From: Mycobacterium cookii | GTDB taxonomy: Bacteria; Actinomycetota; Actinomycetes; Mycobacteriales; Mycobacteriaceae | Direction: 5' to 3' | DNA length: 64,000 nucleotides | Assembly: GCF_010727945.1 (NCBI RefSeq) | Contig: NZ_AP022569.1 | Coordinates: 1,798,001 to 1,862,000 of the forward strand | Part shown: one piece after another, positions 15,471 to 23,058 of the stretch | How the letters are laid out: every line of letters starts with the position of its first letter | Position numbering within the stretch: the first letter of the stretch is position 1 | Translations under genes and position numbers: made by a program | The notes under the pieces: generated by a model | The model's database searches: none | Told to the model about the DNA's origin: nothing | What the model saw: only the letters and a program-made list of their open reading frames with translations

Positions 15471-15784
15471 CCGCGCCCGGACAGAACATCCGGACCCCAC
15501 TGCTCGCTTACCGCGTGATGGCGTGGACGACGGGTCTGTGGCTCATTGCCCTGTGCTACGAGATCGTCTCGCACGTGGTGTTCCATCACGAAATCCGTTG
15601 GATCGAAGTCGTTCACGGCTGGGTCTACTTCATCTACGTCCTGGCGGCGTTCAACCTGGCAATCAAGGTCCGTTGGCCGATCGGCAAAACGGTGGGTGTG
15701 CTTCTCGCGGGCACGATCCCACTGGTCGGCATCATCGTCGAGCATTTTCAGACCAAGGACGTCAAGGCGCGCTTCGCGTTGTGA
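15467..15784 (+). CDS. DUF3817 integral membrane protein (Rv1342c homologue)
   Basis: A 105-residue protein with about three membrane spans (roughly residues 14-36, 46-66 and 73-93). It contains the DUF3817 pattern YRVMAWTTGLWL and a charged EHFQTKD near the C-terminus. The ATG lies in the stop of lprD, so translation is coupled. This pair is conserved across mycobacteria, and DUF3817 domains also appear beside transporters. No enzymatic motif is visible and I do not assign a function. Confidence 0.9.
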   Translation: MTAPGQNIRTPLLAYRVMAWTTGLWLIALCYEIVSHVVFHHEIRWIEVVHGWVYFIYVLAAFNLAIKVRWPIGKTVGVLLAGTIPLVGIIVEHFQTKDVKARFAL

Positions 15785-15791
15785 GTCAAGC

Positions 15792-16394
15792 CTATTCGGC
15801 GAGCTCACGCAGAGCCGGCAGCAACATCGCGAGCGCGCGACCCCGGTGCGAGGCGGCGTCTTTCTCCGCCGAAGTCAGTTGCGCCGCAGTGCGATCCTCG
15901 CCTTCCGGAACGAAAATTGGGTCATAGCCGAAACCCGCATTGCCGCGAGGATCCCGCGCGATCACGCCGGGCCACTCGCCCCGAACGACGACCTCCCCCG
16001 CGCCGGACACCAACGCGCACGCCGATACGAACGCTGCGCCACGGCGCTCGTCGGGCATATCCCGTAACTGCGCCAACAGCAGAGTCATGTTGGCCGCATC
16101 ATCGCCGTGCCAGCCCGACCACCGCGCCGACAACACACCCGGCATGCCGTTCAGCGCAGTCACTTCCAACCCGGAGTCATCGGCGACGGTCGGCAACCCG
16201 GTCGCGTTGAACCCGTCGCGCGCCTTGGCGAGTGCGTTGTCTTCAAATGTCGCACCGGTTTCCGGAGCTTCATCGAACGGCGGCACGTCGTCCAGCGACA
16301 TCAGCGTCAGCCCGGACAGCGCGGCGGCGTCCAGCACCCGGCGTAGCTCGGCCAGCTTCTTCGGGTTACGGCTGGCCACCAACACGCGTGTCAT
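15792..16394 (-). CDS. rdgB: XTP/dITP diphosphatase (house-cleaning NTPase)
   Basis: A 200-residue Ham1/RdgB-family pyrophosphatase. The N-terminal VASRNPKKLAEL binds the triphosphate; ETGATFEDNALAKA carries the metal-binding Glu, and ADDSGLEV the catalytic Asp; FGYDPIF and SHRGRAL near the end bind the base. It removes ITP, dITP and XTP from the nucleotide pool. Its ATG overlaps the TGA of the last micro-frame in the repeat at 16402-16545, so it may be coupled to rph through that repeat. Convergent with the DUF3817 gene, seven bases apart. Confidence 0.97.
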   Translation of the reverse strand: MTRVLVASRNPKKLAELRRVLDAAALSGLTLMSLDDVPPFDEAPETGATFEDNALAKARDGFNATGLPTVADDSGLEVTALNGMPGVLSARWSGWHGDDAANMTLLLAQLRDMPDERRGAAFVSACALVSGAGEVVVRGEWPGVIARDPRGNAGFGYDPIFVPEGEDRTAAQLTSAEKDAASHRGRALAMLLPALRELAE

Positions 16395-16401
16395 AGGCGC
16401 C

Positions 16402-16545
16402 GCTCCTCCTCATCGCTGCGCTCTGCGTCGTCGCCGGCGGAAGTCATCTGCGTCGCTCCTCCTCATCGCTGCGCTCTGCATCGTCGCCGGCGGAAGTCAT
16501 CTGCGTCGCTCCTCCTCATCGCTGCGCTCTGCATCGTCGCCGGCG
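16402..16545 (-). repeat. 53-bp MIRU-like tandem repeat, 2.7 copies, between rph and rdgB
   Basis: Copies start at 16402, 16455 and 16508; the third stops after 38 bases. Units differ by one base. On the minus strand each unit contains GACGATGCAGAGCGCAGCGA and GAGGAGGAGCG, the signature of mycobacterial interspersed repetitive units. Each unit encodes an 18-residue acidic/basic micro-frame (MTSAGDDAERSDEEERRR) whose stop overlaps the next unit's ATG, and the last one overlaps the rdgB ATG in the same ATGA manner. The GAGGAGGAG part can also serve as a ribosome site. The repeat thus links rph to rdgB by chained start-stop overlaps. Confidence 0.85.
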
Positions 16546-16546
16546 A

Positions 16547-17326
16547 TCAGCTTCCGAACGCCTTCTGCGGCGCGGCCCCTTCGGGCAGCACACCCGGATA
16601 CGGCAACGCAAGCGCTTCGCTCTGAACGGCGAATAGTTTCTCGCAGGCACCTTGCGCGGCGTCGAGCATCTTGTCCAGCGTCGACCGCGGGAAGGTGGCG
16701 CCTTCGCCGGTGCCCTGGACCTCGACCAGCGTGCCGGTGTCGGTGGCCACCACATTCATGTCGACCTCGGCGCGAGAGTCTTCCTCGTAGGGCAGGTCGA
16801 CCCGCACCCGGCCGTCGACGACGCCGACGCTGATCGCGGCGATCGCGCACGACAGCGGCCGCGGATCGGAGAGCTTGCCGGCCGCGGAAAGATAGGTCAC
16901 CGCGTCGGCCAGCGCGACGTACGCCCCGGTCACCGCCGCGGTGCGGGTACCGCCATCGGCCTGCAGCACATCGCAGTCGATCGCAATCGTGTTCTCCCCC
17001 AACGCCGCCAGGTCGATGCACGCCCGCAGCGACCTGCCGACCAACCGGCTGATCTCCTGCGTGCGTCCAGACGGCCGGCCTTTCACCGATTCCCGGTCGC
17101 TGCGCGTATGGGTGGCCGACGGCAGCATGGCGTACTCCGCGGTCAGCCAGCCCAGCCCCGATCCTTTGCGCCAGCGCGGCACCCCCTCGGTGACGCTGGC
17201 GGTGCACAGGACTTTGGTCTGGCCGAATTCGATGACCACCGAACCTGCCGGGTGCGAGGTGAACCCGCGGGTGATCGTTACCGGTCTGAGTTCGTCGTCG
17301 AGGCGGCCGTCTTCTCGTTTTGACAC
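16547..17326 (-). CDS. rph: Ribonuclease PH
   Basis: A 259-residue phosphorolytic 3'-5' exoribonuclease of normal length for the family. Visible are [22 protein letters not shown], the RNA-binding [17 protein letters not shown] segment with the phosphate-binding arginine, [19 protein letters not shown] with the catalytic Asp, and [17 protein letters not shown]. It forms hexamers and trims tRNA 3' ends with phosphate. The GTG at 17326 follows a TAGGGT -10-like element by about ten bases, so a leaderless or short-leader transcript is possible. The downstream repeat connects it to rdgB. Confidence 0.97.
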   Translation of the reverse strand: MSKREDGRLDDELRPVTITRGFTSHPAGSVVIEFGQTKVLCTASVTEGVPRWRKGSGLGWLTAEYAMLPSATHTRSDRESVKGRPSGRTQEISRLVGRSLRACIDLAALGENTIAIDCDVLQADGGTRTAAVTGAYVALADAVTYLSAAGKLSDPRPLSCAIAAISVGVVDGRVRVDLPYEEDSRAEVDMNVVATDTGTLVEVQGTGEGATFPRSTLDKMLDAAQGACEKLFAVQSEALALPYPGVLPEGAAPQKAFGS

Positions 17327-17439
17327 GCCGCCAACCCTAGCGTGGCGACGATCCAGAGCGCGTAGCGCTCGAGTGCCCGGCTGGCGGGGCGCTCGGCGCC
17401 GAAAGCCCGTCTGGCCGGGCGATCAACCCTAGCGTCCGC

Positions 17440-18213
17440 TCAGGAGCGCGCGACGTTGAACGTCTCGCCGCACACCACCGCGTGCACCGGGCCGTCGAAT
17501 TCGGCCTTGGCCTCGCTGATCACGTCCTCGCGCGACGTCCACGGTGGGATGTGGGTGAGCAACAACTCGCCCACCCCGGCCGCGGTTGCGATCCGGCCGG
17601 CCTCGGTGCCCGACAGGTGCAGGTTGGGTGGCCGGTCGGGAGAGTGGGTCCACGACGCCTCGCACAGAAAGACGTCGGCGCCGCGGGCCAGGTCGATCAC
17701 CGCGTCGCAGTAACCGGTGTCTCCGCTGTAGACGAACGTCGCCCCGGCCGGGTCGGTGATGCGCATGCCGTACGACTCGGTCGGATGGCACACCAGCCGC
17801 GGTGTGACGCTGACGGCGCCCAACTGCACGGCTTCACCGTCGACCCAGTGCCGGACGTCGAAGATGTCGGAGCAGTCGTCGATCTCACCGCCGTATGGCG
17901 ACGACGCCGCGCCGAGCCGCGACCAGGTATCGCTGGGCCCGTACATCAACGCCTTACCGGCCGGCGGCGACGGGTGATAGCGGCGCCAGACGAACAGCCC
18001 CGGTACGTCGAGGCAGTGGTCGGCGTGCAGATGCGACAACAGAACCTGCACCGATCCCGGGTCGGCATGCCGCTGCAGTGCGCCGAGTACCCCTCCGCCG
18101 AAGTCGATTACCAGCGGTGGAGTGTCGTCAGCTCTCAGTAGGTAACCCGATGCCGGCGAATCCGGGCCAACGACGCTCCCAGAGCAGCCCAGCACGGTGA
18201 TTCGCACGGTCAC
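17440..18213 (-). CDS. MBL-fold cAMP phosphodiesterase (Rv1339 homologue)
   Basis: A 257-residue metallo-beta-lactamase-fold hydrolase. The metal-binding HLHADHCLD lies at about residues 61-69, a His in the LVCHPTESYG segment near 143, SGDTGYCD near 164 with the bridging Asp, and a last His in LLLTHIPPW near 221. Rv1339 of M. tuberculosis, to which it corresponds by sequence and position, has been described as an atypical class II cAMP phosphodiesterase that affects antibiotic tolerance. With two cyclase genes nearby, the window codes for both making and breaking cAMP. The neighbouring 113-base gap to rph holds two ACGCTAGGGTT boxes. Confidence 0.9.
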   Translation of the reverse strand: MTVRITVLGCSGSVVGPDSPASGYLLRADDTPPLVIDFGGGVLGALQRHADPGSVQVLLSHLHADHCLDVPGLFVWRRYHPSPPAGKALMYGPSDTWSRLGAASSPYGGEIDDCSDIFDVRHWVDGEAVQLGAVSVTPRLVCHPTESYGMRITDPAGATFVYSGDTGYCDAVIDLARGADVFLCEASWTHSPDRPPNLHLSGTEAGRIATAAGVGELLLTHIPPWTSREDVISEAKAEFDGPVHAVVCGETFNVARS

Positions 18214-18257
18214 TACTGTGCCATGCCCAGCGCATTGATGGCCAAAACATCCGCGCC

Positions 18258-19106
18258 TTACTGACGAGTAAGGTCACCCGGCGCGGCGATGTGACGGTGC
18301 ACCGGTTCGACGCCGGTAATCGCCGGCCCCAGAAACCGCGACGCGAGTGCGAGAAACGCCTCCGGGTCGCCAGTCGCCTCGAACGACCGACGCGGCGGGG
18401 ATGCAGCCGGGCGATCCGGATGAGGGTGCAGCAGGTCACGCTCGGTGAGCACGCGCAGCAGTTCCTTGGCCGTCTCCTCGGCGCTGGACACCAGCGTGAC
18501 GTTGTCGCCCATCGCGAGCTGGATCAGCCCGGACAGCAGCGGATAGTGGGTGCAGCCCAGGACCAGCGTGTCGACGTCGGCGCGCTGCAGCGGCTCGAGG
18601 TAGCCCTCGGCCAGCCCGAGCACCTGCCGACCGCTGGTGATGCCACGCTCGACGAAGTCGACGAACCGTGGGCAGGCCACCGCGGTGATCTCGGTGTCGC
18701 GGGCGGCGGCGAACGCGTCCTGATACGCCCCCGAGGCGACGGTCGCCTGCGTGCCGATCACGCCGATGCGACCGTTGCGGGTGGTGGCGACCGCCCGTCG
18801 TACCGCGGGCAGGATGACCTCGACGACGGGGACGTCGTAGCGCTCCCGCGCGTCGTGCAGGCAGGCTGACGACGCCGAGTTGCACGCGATCACCAGCGCC
18901 TTGACCCCGCGATCGACCAGGTCGTCGCCGATGGCCAGCGCGTGCGCGCGGATCTCGGGAATGGTGAGCGGACCGTACGGGCCGTTGCCGGTGTCGCCGA
19001 CGTAGACGATGTCTTCGTCGGGCAGTTGGTCGATGATGGCGCGGGCGACCGTCAGCCCGCCGACGCCGGAGTCGAACACCCCGATCGGCGCCAATGCGTC
19101 AGTCAC
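18258..19106 (-). CDS. murI: Glutamate racemase
   Basis: A 282-residue racemase that makes D-glutamate for peptidoglycan. It has [13 protein letters not shown] near the N-terminus, the catalytic Cys in IACNSASSA, the second catalytic Cys in LGCTHYPLL, and [11 protein letters not shown]. It is about ten residues longer than the M. tuberculosis protein, mostly at the C-terminus. The GTG start overlaps the stop of the rhomboid gene (GTGA), so the two are translationally coupled, which is the conserved arrangement of mycobacteria. Confidence 0.96.
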   Translation of the reverse strand: MTDALAPIGVFDSGVGGLTVARAIIDQLPDEDIVYVGDTGNGPYGPLTIPEIRAHALAIGDDLVDRGVKALVIACNSASSACLHDARERYDVPVVEVILPAVRRAVATTRNGRIGVIGTQATVASGAYQDAFAAARDTEITAVACPRFVDFVERGITSGRQVLGLAEGYLEPLQRADVDTLVLGCTHYPLLSGLIQLAMGDNVTLVSSAEETAKELLRVLTERDLLHPHPDRPAASPPRRSFEATGDPEAFLALASRFLGPAITGVEPVHRHIAAPGDLTRQ

Positions 19107-19759
19107 GGCGTCGCTCCTAGCCGGCGACGCTGCCGGGCATCACGTTCCGGTCTGGACAACAGGTAGGCGGCCAGCACCCCGGCGATGCCGCCGCAGAGAT
19201 GGCCCTGCCAGGACACCCCTCCGCACACGTTGAGCACCGGCACGGCCCCCCACAGCACCCCGCCGTAGGCGACCAACACCAGAACGCCGACCAAGATCTG
19301 CCAGCCCGAGCCGATGAAGAACCCGAACACCAGCAGGAAGGTCAGCCAGCCGAAGATCAGCCCCGAGGCGCCGATGTGGTCGCTCTCCAGGCCGCAGGAC
19401 GATCCCCAGTTGCCGATCAGCCAGGTGCCGAGGCCGCCGACGATCCAGATGATCGCCGTCGCCCAGAAAAACCGGGCCAGCCCGGCCAGCGCGACCAGGA
19501 AGCCCAGCACCAGCGCAGGCCCGGTGTTGGCCGCCAGATGCGCCCAGTTGGCGTGCAACAGCGGTGCGAAGAGAACGCCCCACAAGCCGTCGGTCTCCAT
19601 CGGGCGGATGCCGTAGTCGTCCAGGTGGTGCCCGTCGATCTGGTCGAAAAGCTCGATGACGTACAGCAGCGCCACGAAGCTGACGATGGTCGTTCCGGCG
19701 ACCACCCAGCCGGAACGCTTCTTCGGCCGCCGTGCCGGTGTCGGCGTGTAGTTGCTCAT
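19103..19759 (-). CDS. Rhomboid-family intramembrane serine protease (Rv1337 homologue)
   Basis: A 218-residue membrane protein with about six to seven spans. The catalytic Ser is in [10 protein letters not shown] and the catalytic His in [20 protein letters not shown] with the conserved His-Ala-x-His pattern in the second span marks the family. It cleaves membrane protein substrates that are not known here. The ATG at 19759 is preceded by ACGGGG; a longer open frame upstream belongs to the antisense of the peptidase gene. Only eight bases separate it from the upstream peptidase gene, where H37Rv has mec, cysO and cysM. Confidence 0.94.
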   Translation of the reverse strand: MSNYTPTPARRPKKRSGWVVAGTTIVSFVALLYVIELFDQIDGHHLDDYGIRPMETDGLWGVLFAPLLHANWAHLAANTGPALVLGFLVALAGLARFFWATAIIWIVGGLGTWLIGNWGSSCGLESDHIGASGLIFGWLTFLLVFGFFIGSGWQILVGVLVLVAYGGVLWGAVPVLNVCGGVSWQGHLCGGIAGVLAAYLLSRPERDARQRRRLGATP

Positions 19760-19767
19760 CCCCGTAG

Positions 19768-20799
19768 CTACCCTTCCACCTGCCGGAATGCTCCCGGCAA
19801 CAGGTCCCGATACGACGGTATTCCGGCAACCGGGTCGGCGGCGATCACCGCGCCGAGCACCGCGTGGGCCAGGCAGTCGGCCGCCGCGGCGCCCACGGCG
19901 GTGGCCAGCGGCGTTTCCGGCGAGAAGGCGGCCGGCAGGTCGGCCGGCGGAGCAACCTCGATCGCGCCGGTGGCCAGGGCGAACACGGTGTCGCCGTCGA
20001 CCGGGGTGTGCGACGGGCGGATGCTGCGGGCGAGCCCGTCGTGCGCCGTGCTCGCGATGTGCCGGCAGGCCGCCGGGCTCAGCGCGGCGTCCGTCGCCAC
20101 CACGGCGATGGTGGTGTTCAGCGAGCTGAGCGGGGATTCGAGTGCGGCCAGCGCGGCCACCTGCTCGTCGGGGGGCGTGGTCAGCCCGAACTCGTCGACC
20201 AGATAGCTCAGCCACGGCAGGCCGGTGGATTGGTCGACGACGTTGCCCGCGGAGTTCACCGTGACCAGCGCGCCGACGGTCACTCCGGACGCCAGCATGA
20301 TCGACGCCGTCCCCAGGCCGCCCTTCAGCACGCCCGCGCACGCACCCACGCCGGCGCCGACCGTGCCGACACTGACCTGTGGGCCCGCGGCCGCGCAGGC
20401 GGCGTAGCCGAATTCGGCGGTCGGCCGACTGCCCCAGGCGCCGACCTCCAGATCGAAGATCACCGCGGCCGGAACGATCGGCACCACGCCACCTTTCATC
20501 GCGACGCCGCGGTCGTGCTCCTCCAGCCAGCGCATCACCCCGTCGGCTGCGGCCAGCCCGTACGCGCTGCCGCCGGCGAGCAACACGGCGTCGATGTAGC
20601 GCACGCTGTTCGCCGGGTCGAGCAGGTCGGTTTCCCGGGTGCCGGGGGCACCGCCGCGAACGTCCACGGCGCCCACCGTGCCGGGCGGCGCCAGGACGAC
20701 GGAGACGCCACTGGCCCAGCCGGTCCCCATGGTCGCGTCCGGATCGAGGCGATGGTGCTGTCCGACGAGAATGCCCGCGACGTCGGTGATCGCGTTCAC
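19768..20799 (-). CDS. P1/S58 (DmpA-like) peptidase, Rv1333 homologue
   Basis: A 343-residue member of the DmpA/L-aminopeptidase group of self-processing N-terminal nucleophile enzymes. Typical segments are ITDVAGILVGQHH at the N-terminus, a Gly-rich GGSAYGLAAADGVMRWLEE, and the presumed autocleavage site before the Thr in LNTTIAVVATDA near residue 240, which would give alpha and beta chains. The substrate is unknown. The GTG at 20799 overlaps the stop of aosR (GTGA). In M. tuberculosis the next gene is mec; here it is directly the rhomboid gene. Confidence 0.9.
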   Translation of the reverse strand: MNAITDVAGILVGQHHRLDPDATMGTGWASGVSVVLAPPGTVGAVDVRGGAPGTRETDLLDPANSVRYIDAVLLAGGSAYGLAAADGVMRWLEEHDRGVAMKGGVVPIVPAAVIFDLEVGAWGSRPTAEFGYAACAAAGPQVSVGTVGAGVGACAGVLKGGLGTASIMLASGVTVGALVTVNSAGNVVDQSTGLPWLSYLVDEFGLTTPPDEQVAALAALESPLSSLNTTIAVVATDAALSPAACRHIASTAHDGLARSIRPSHTPVDGDTVFALATGAIEVAPPADLPAAFSPETPLATAVGAAAADCLAHAVLGAVIAADPVAGIPSYRDLLPGAFRQVEG

Positions 20800-21368
20800 C
20801 GCGATCCCATCAGCGCCACGACGAGATACTCCTGCAACACGGTCAGCCATTGGTAGACGTCGAGGTGTGGCGCCAGCGGATGGTCGTCGGGCAGCCGATC
20901 CGGGCCGTCGGGCCCGATGTCGAGCATGGTGCCCAACGCCAGCCGCAAGTCGTTGACGGCCGCGACCCAGGCGTGCGCGGCGTCCTCGGTCAGCTCGAAC
21001 TTGCCGCCGCCATCCGGCAACGTATCCAAAAGCTGTTGCGCTGCAAGGCGTTTGGTATCGATGATCGCCGGCTCATGCAGGCTGCGCAGCGCGGCGTTCA
21101 GGCTGTCGGTCGGCTCGTCGGCGTTGTCGTCCGGCTTGGAGAAATCGGGCAGCAGCCGCTGCAACGTCGCGTTGTCCGGCGGTTCGGAGTTACCGGTCTT
21201 GATGCCGGTGATCTTCTCGAGTTCATCTGCCGGCGCAGAGGATTCGCGCTCGTCGAGCAAGCCGATCATGGACACGACCAAATTCTTGAGCAGGGCCGCC
21301 TCGTGTGAGTCCAGACCGGACCGGAAACGGGGACCGTCGGCGGTGTCGACCCGCTTCCACTTACGCAC
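20796..21368 (-). CDS. aosR: AosR-like regulator (DUF2017, Rv1332 homologue) without cysteines
   Basis: A 190-residue DUF2017 protein matching Rv1332 by position and sequence (MRKWKRVDT at the start; SLNAALRSLHEP; VYQWLTVLQEYLVVALMG at the end). Rv1332 has been reported as AosR, a redox-sensing transcription factor that acts through a disulfide, binds SigH and raises expression of mec-cysO-cysM. The translated protein here has no cysteine at all, and the mec-cysO-cysM genes are absent from their usual place next to it. It may keep only a cysteine-independent role. The GTG start lies three bases after the clpS stop, so the two are cotranscribed. Confidence 0.88.
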   Translation of the reverse strand: MRKWKRVDTADGPRFRSGLDSHEAALLKNLVVSMIGLLDERESSAPADELEKITGIKTGNSEPPDNATLQRLLPDFSKPDDNADEPTDSLNAALRSLHEPAIIDTKRLAAQQLLDTLPDGGGKFELTEDAAHAWVAAVNDLRLALGTMLDIGPDGPDRLPDDHPLAPHLDVYQWLTVLQEYLVVALMGSR

Positions 21369-21371
21369 CCT

Positions 21372-21674
21372 TTAGCGATCCTGCTGCATGGTGGCCCACA
21401 ACCCGGCCGCGTGCAGCTTCGATACGTCGCCCTCCATGGATTCCCGGCTGCCCGACGACACCACGGCTTTGCCTTCGTTGTGGACCTGCAACATCAGCTT
21501 GGTGGCGTGCGGTTCGCTGTAGCCGAACAGTTTCTGGAATACATACGTCACGTAGTTCATCAGGTTCACCGGATCGTCCCAGACGATGGTCACCCAGGGC
21601 GCGGCAGTGGCTTCAACCGTGTCCGCTTCCCGCTTCTCGGTGGTTCCCGGCTTGGTCGGAGCTGAGGCACCCAT
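21372..21674 (-). CDS. clpS: ATP-dependent Clp protease adaptor ClpS
   Basis: A 100-residue N-end-rule adaptor. After a disordered N-terminal extension of about 25 residues come [28 protein letters not shown], which holds the DDPVN and the residues of the N-degron pocket, and [15 protein letters not shown], which contacts ClpC. It hands proteins with certain N-terminal residues to ClpC1P1P2. It is the first gene of the clpS-aosR-peptidase-rhomboid-murI run and is divergent from pncB across only 50 bases. Confidence 0.96.
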   Translation of the reverse strand: MGASAPTKPGTTEKREADTVEATAAPWVTIVWDDPVNLMNYVTYVFQKLFGYSEPHATKLMLQVHNEGKAVVSSGSRESMEGDVSKLHAAGLWATMQQDR

Positions 21675-21712
21675 GCCTAACAGGATACCGAGGGGCGTCC
21701 GCGTAGACCCGA

Positions 21713-21718
21713 TACCGT
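21713..21718 (+). promoter_or_regulatory. pncB: -10 element of pncB (leaderless)
   Basis: TACCGT ends six bases before the GTG at 21725, with no ribosome site; the same hexamer and spacing precede the epimerase gene at 34423. Confidence 0.5.
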
Positions 21719-21724
21719 TGCGAT

Positions 21725-23020
21725 GTGTACTCCGGGCTGCTGACCGACAAGTACGAGTTGACCATGCTGTCGGCAGCGCTGCGGGCCGGCACCGCGGAGC
21801 GCCGGTCGACGTTCGAACTTTTCGCCCGCAGGCTGCCCGACGGACGTCGCTACGGGGTGGTCGCAGGTACGGGCCGATTCCTGGAAGCCTTGCCCGAGTT
21901 CAGGTTCGACGACGACGCCTGCGAGTCACTGGCGGAATTTCTGGACCGCGACACCCTGGGCTATCTGCGCGACTTCCGGTTCCGCGGGGACGTCGACGGT
22001 TACGCCGAAGGCGAGCTGTATTTCCCCAATTCCCCGGTGCTTTCGGTGCATGGCAGCTTCGCCGAATGCGTGCTGCTGGAGACGCTGGCGTTGTCGATCT
22101 TCAATCACGACACCGCAGTCGCCTCGGCGGCCGCGCGGATGGTCAGCGCCGCCGAGGGACGGCCGCTGATGGACATGGGCTCGCGTCGCACCCACGAGCA
22201 GGCCGCCGTCGCGGCCGCGCGCGCCGCCTACATCGCGGGGTTCGCCGCGTCGTCCAACCTGGACGCCCACCGGCGCTACGGCGTACCGACCGAAGGGACC
22301 AGCGCGCACGCCTTCACGCTGCTGCACACCGGCCCGGACGGGCCCGACGAGCCGGCCGCGTTCGCCGCACAGGTCGACGCGCTGGGCGTGGGCACCACGC
22401 TGCTGGTCGACACCTATGACGTCAGCACCGGCGTGGACAACGCGGTGGCGGTCGCCGGGACCGGCCTGGGTGCCGTGCGCATCGACTCCGGCGACCTGGG
22501 CGTGCTGGCCCGCCAGGTCCGCGCCCAACTCGACCGGCTCGGCGCCACCGGAACCCGCATCGTCGTTTCCGGTGATCTCGACGAGTTCGCCGTCGCCGGT
22601 CTTCGGGCCGAACCCGTAGACAGCTACGGTGTCGGCACCTCGCTGGTCACCGGGTCGGGAGCGCCGACAGCGAACATGGTCTACAAGCTGGTCGAGGTCG
22701 ACGGCATGCCCGTCGAGAAGCGCAGCGCGCGCAAGGAGTCGCACGGCGGCCGCAAAGCGGCGCTGCGGCTGTCCCGTCCGACCGGCACCATCACCGAGGA
22801 GATCGTGCACCCCGCCGGCCAACCGGTTGAAAGCAACGACCCGTCGAGGGTGCTGACCGTCCCGCTGGCGCGCCACGGCGAAGCGGTGGCGGACACGGAT
22901 TTGAGCTCGGCCCGCAAGCTGGTGGCGTCAGGCTTGCGAAGCTTGCCGTGGGAGGGTCTGATGTTGTCGCACGGTGATCCGGCGATTCACACCACGCAGA
23001 TCCCGGCCCGACGTCCGTAA
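21725..23020 (+). CDS. pncB: Nicotinate phosphoribosyltransferase
   Basis: A 431-residue enzyme that joins nicotinate and PRPP in the salvage route to NAD. The family core is clear: [16 protein letters not shown] at the start, [48 protein letters not shown], the MGSRRTHE segment with the His that can be phosphorylated, VDTYD, and [10 protein letters not shown] with the substrate-binding loop, then [11 protein letters not shown]. The GTG at 21725 has no ribosome site but lies six bases after a TACCGT -10, so translation is probably leaderless; an ATG two bases upstream is out of frame. Confidence 0.95.
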   Translation: MYSGLLTDKYELTMLSAALRAGTAERRSTFELFARRLPDGRRYGVVAGTGRFLEALPEFRFDDDACESLAEFLDRDTLGYLRDFRFRGDVDGYAEGELYFPNSPVLSVHGSFAECVLLETLALSIFNHDTAVASAAARMVSAAEGRPLMDMGSRRTHEQAAVAAARAAYIAGFAASSNLDAHRRYGVPTEGTSAHAFTLLHTGPDGPDEPAAFAAQVDALGVGTTLLVDTYDVSTGVDNAVAVAGTGLGAVRIDSGDLGVLARQVRAQLDRLGATGTRIVVSGDLDEFAVAGLRAEPVDSYGVGTSLVTGSGAPTANMVYKLVEVDGMPVEKRSARKESHGGRKAALRLSRPTGTITEEIVHPAGQPVESNDPSRVLTVPLARHGEAVADTDLSSARKLVASGLRSLPWEGLMLSHGDPAIHTTQIPARRP

Positions 23021-23058
23021 CCGCAGGAGTAGCCACGCCCAACGACGAGCCGGCGCCC

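Noticed and set aside
16402..16545. Possible CRISPR array
   Set aside because: The 53-base units are directly adjacent without spacers and code for chained micro-frames; no cas genes are near.
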